The notes below the pieces were generated by a model. The model saw only the letters and a program-made list of their open reading frames with translations, did no database searches and was not told where the DNA came from. Source: Chiridota heheva (lineage: Eukaryota > Echinodermata > Holothuroidea > Apodida > Chiridotidae). Taken from it: a stretch of 64,000 nt of DNA. Positions 61,401-64,000 of this stretch are shown here, piece by piece (position 1 is the first letter of the stretch; each line of letters opens with the position of its first letter). The translations under genes were made by a program, and so were the position numbers. The DNA lies in the NCBI GenBank assembly GCA_020152595.1, contig JAIGNY010000581.1, positions 685,001 to 749,000 of the forward strand. Reading direction: 5' to 3'.

Positions 61401-61590
61401 GGAACAGGTTTAGCCAGGTCAGATATGTATGGTTGGGGGTTGTTTTTGCATTATTGATTACCTGGAACAACTTTAACCAGGTCAGATATGTATGGTTGGG
61501 GGTTGTTTTTGCATTATTAATCACCTGGAACAGCTTTAACCAGGTCAGATATGTATGGTTTGGGGTTGTTTTTGCATTATTAATCACCTG
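52500..61590. repeat. 62/63-bp minisatellite, ~145 copies, with higher-order structure
   Basis: The unit starts 'ttaattacctggaacaggtt' and continues 'tagccaggtcagatatgtat', then 'ggttgggggttgtgtttgca'. Length varies with the G run (4 or 5 G, or GGGGATT). Several multi-unit blocks recur: rare variants such as 'acctcgaac' occur at ~54191, 58194 and 60264, and 'gccatgtcag' at ~54459, 58462 and 60532. Multiple-of-three units give long false frames (21-residue repeats). It fills most of USP36 intron 3. No gene is inferred. Confidence 0.95.
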
Positions 61591-61995
61591 GGTTGATACA
61601 ATTGCCAACCATGGCCATAAAAATCTTAACACTTTTTTAAATCTTATGTTTATTTGTAAAAACATGCATTGTTACTAATTGTAAAATGAGAAAATATATG
61701 GCAGGCAAGATGTACTAACTTGACATTTCTATTTTCTCTATGGTATGTTTTTTAATACCACTCCAAGATCATTGAAATGTTTAACAACAAATTGATATCA
61801 AAATTGTACTAAGAAATATAAAGTTGGACCTAGCAAGTATCAATGGTCCAAGTTAACAGGTTAAGGGACAGATTTTCTCTTTAAAAGGATCATACAAAAT
61901 AGCATATTAAATGTTTGAGTTACAGCAGATTAAAAGTTTGTGGGTACTTTGGAAATTCTTTATAATTATGATTTTTTTTTTTTTTTTTTTTGCAG

Positions 61996-62063
61996 GTTGG
62001 ACAAACATAGCAAAGAAACCAGTGCTGTGCACCAAATATTTGGAGGTTATTACAGAAGTAGAG
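61996..62063 (+). CDS. USP36: USP36-like, exon 5
   Basis: A 68-bp exon encodes 'LDKHSKETSAVHQIFGGYYR' followed by 'SRG', matching the 'HQIFGGY...SR' region before the zinc-binding fingers in USP36. The acceptor follows a long T run ending 'tgcag', and the donor is 'AGAGgttggt'. The first G completes the lysine codon split with exon 4. Downstream exons, including the His box, are outside the window. Confidence 0.85.
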
Positions 62064-62560
62064 GTTGGTAAATTAGTTGTTTAAATTTGTTTACTGTTAA
62101 ATACACTTGTGTTGTGTTTATATTTGTGAAATTAAGAATGTAATAAGTATATTTGGGTTGGTTTTAGTGTTTTGTGTTCAGATTTGTAAAACTAATAAGG
62201 CCATTTTAAAATTTCAAGGTGAATGTCCACATTTTGATTGTTTTAAGTTGGTCGGATGAATTTTTCATGTCAGAAAACATATAATTAGACACCAAAACCA
62301 TTCTAATTGGACAATCTTGACCATTTTGGTCAATTTGATCCTCAGTCCAAAGTTTGTTGACCTTTTCATGTTGACCTGTCCATAGCGCCTAATTAAAGTA
62401 CAGAGATAAGACAAACTATACATTTTGGGATTCCTTATGACCAGACAAGTTGTTTGGTATACATTTCAAAAGGATTGGGGCATTTATCAATTTTGACCGC
62501 TTGTTTGACCTTAAATGACCCCTACTAAACATGAAACTCCCTCGAAATACTCCTCAAGAT
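62064..62560. other. USP36 intron, no element recognised
   Basis: AT-rich intronic sequence with no clear repeat, ORF or RNA gene. Confidence 0.5.
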
Positions 62561-62564
62561 TTAC

Positions 62565-64000
62565 AATTACCTGTGGTCCTCAAACTCTTTCCCCATTACT
62601 TGGAGAGAGGCCATCATCCTTACCTCCTGCCTCTGTAAGATCATAAAACGTTTGGTCAACTACAGACTGCTGGTACCTCAAGAGGAACTCTATCCTCTCC
62701 CCACTCAAAATGGCTTCAGAAAAAAACGAAACTGCCTGGACCACGTCCTCAAACTCAACACCTTCATCCGTGAAGCCTTTGTCAGAAATCATCACGCCAT
62801 CTCTATCTTCTTCGACCTTGAAAAAGGCCATCGACACCGCATGTCGGTATGGTGTCCTCAAGGACCTCCATTCCTCTGGCCTCAGAGGCTCCCGCCCCAC
62901 CTTCATCCAGAACTTTCTTCACTCCCGCCACTTCCAAGTACGCATCAGTAACACCTACTCCTAAAGGTACACCCAACACCTGGGTGTCCCCCAAGGCAGC
63001 ATCCCTCTCCCCCACTCTCTTTATCCTCAAAATTACCAGCATCACCAAAACTCTAACCCCCAACATCAAAAGCTCTCTCTATGTCGACAGTTTCACTATC
63101 TACTCATCCTCTCCATACTTCCATACTCTCCAAAATAACCTACAACACTGTCTGGATAGTCTGGCTCACTGGAGCAAATCCAACGGTTTTATCTTCTCAA
63201 AAGACAAAACTGTTCTCATCCATTTTAACAACAGCAACTCCTTCCTCTGCCCCAATCTCCGCCTCAAAGATTCCATAATCCCCAGTAAAGACAGTTCTCG
63301 CTTCCTCGGAATCATACTCGACTCCAAACTTTCCTATCTCCCCCACATCTACTCCCTCAAAACAAAATGCCACAAAATCCTCATTCTCCTCAGGGTCCAC
63401 TCAAGCACTGACTGGGGAGCAAACTGGCTCACTCTGCTCACCTTATACCGCTCCCTCCTCAGATCCAGGTTGGATTATGACAATTTCATCTTCGCCTCCC
63501 CCTGTAAATTTTACTTGAAACACCTGGAGGTCTCTGAGAACAGTGCCCTTAGGCTTTGCCTTGGCGCCACTCACACCTCCCCTATCACCAGTCTCCACGT
63601 CAAGGCCAATGAACTCCCCTTCGACCTCCGATGCACGAAGGCCGGCCTCTCCTTTGCTATCCGCATCCTCACAGATCCACGTAACCCTTGCTTCCATTCC
63701 ATCCGTTCTCCCTCCTTCACCAACCTCGTCAATTTCAACAAACGCATTCCCCACCTTTCGGGATTCGGATGCACTCCCACTTCTCCAAAGCCAACATCAG
63801 CATTTTCTTGATCGCCAGATACACCATCCCACCTACACCCACCAGGACTATTCCCCATCCCCACCCCTAAGGTGTACCTTGGTCTTTCCTCCTTCACGAA
63901 AGCTCTTCACAACCCAGCCTTCTTCCACTCCAAATACTGCCAACTCAGTAGACATTTCCACGACTACTCCTTCCTCTTCACGACGGCTCCACATGGGAAG
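62565..64000 (+). pseudogene. I/Nimb-like LINE reverse transcriptase, truncated and broken
   Basis: Frames include 'SCLCKIIKRLVNYRLL' and 'NGFRKKRNCLDHVLKLNTFI', then a 320-codon stretch (62849-63811). That shows a degenerate catalytic box ('LYVDSF' where an aspartate pair is expected), 'FIFSKDKTVLIHF', 'RFLGIILDSKLSYLPHIYSL' and 'RSRLDYDNFIFASP'. It resembles the copy at 38131-38733 and extends further 5'. An internal deletion near 62.62 kb removes early RT text. It runs off the window end. Confidence 0.75.

Noticed and set aside
52611..61678. Many frames with 21-residue repeats across the 63-bp array
   Set aside because: Artefact of a 63-bp unit. Frames break wherever the G run is 4 instead of 5. 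It is flanked by USP36 exons, so it is intronic.

Overview
This window is animal nuclear DNA, not bacterial. It holds spliced genes with GT-AG introns, several minisatellites and many nested transposable elements. The organism is most likely a marine invertebrate deuterostome. An echinoderm is my best guess, from the frequent 'taggcctaggcc'-like words and from the kinds of genes and repeats, but that rests on general impression and is weak.

Two host genes are supported, both on the + strand and both running off a window edge. Gene A (197-4183, 3' half only) encodes a secreted-looking protein with a hevein-like eight-cysteine module, an EGF module and an unrecognised C-terminal domain on three exons. 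Gene B (35545 to beyond 62063) is the 5' half of a ubiquitin-specific protease of the USP36 type. Five exons with compatible phases carry the conserved N-terminal segment, the catalytic Cys box and the QEDAHEF box. Its introns hold a 24-bp minisatellite, a 36-bp minisatellite and a ~9-kb array of 62/63-bp units with higher-order structure.

Between the genes, 15844-32234 is a complete but decayed Polinton/Maverick (adintovirus-like) element of ~16.4 kb with terminal inverted repeats. From left to right it has: a protein-primed DNA polymerase B pseudogene (-), a small zinc-ribbon ORF (-), a retroviral-type integrase (-), a probable major capsid protein (+), a packaging ATPase (+), and a 6-kb + strand block of about ten tightly packed small genes. 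Those genes encode membrane, coiled-coil and unknown proteins, and one is tandemly duplicated. Almost every gene carries a frameshift or stop, and the polymerase has lost most of its palm domain. A 5'-truncated CR1/L2-like LINE has inserted into the AT microsatellite of the right end.

The rest is a layered transposon graveyard. It includes CR1-like and I/Nimb-like LINE copies (the latter with RNase H), tRNA-derived SINEs (one with a perfect 12-bp target-site duplication), two non-autonomous hAT elements with exact 8-bp duplications, a TTAA-flanked piggyBac-type element, several foldback elements and small MITEs. The most interesting region is the Polinton cargo block at 23.05-29.1 kb: a conserved-looking set of genes of unknown function that sits where a virus would keep accessory or structural genes.
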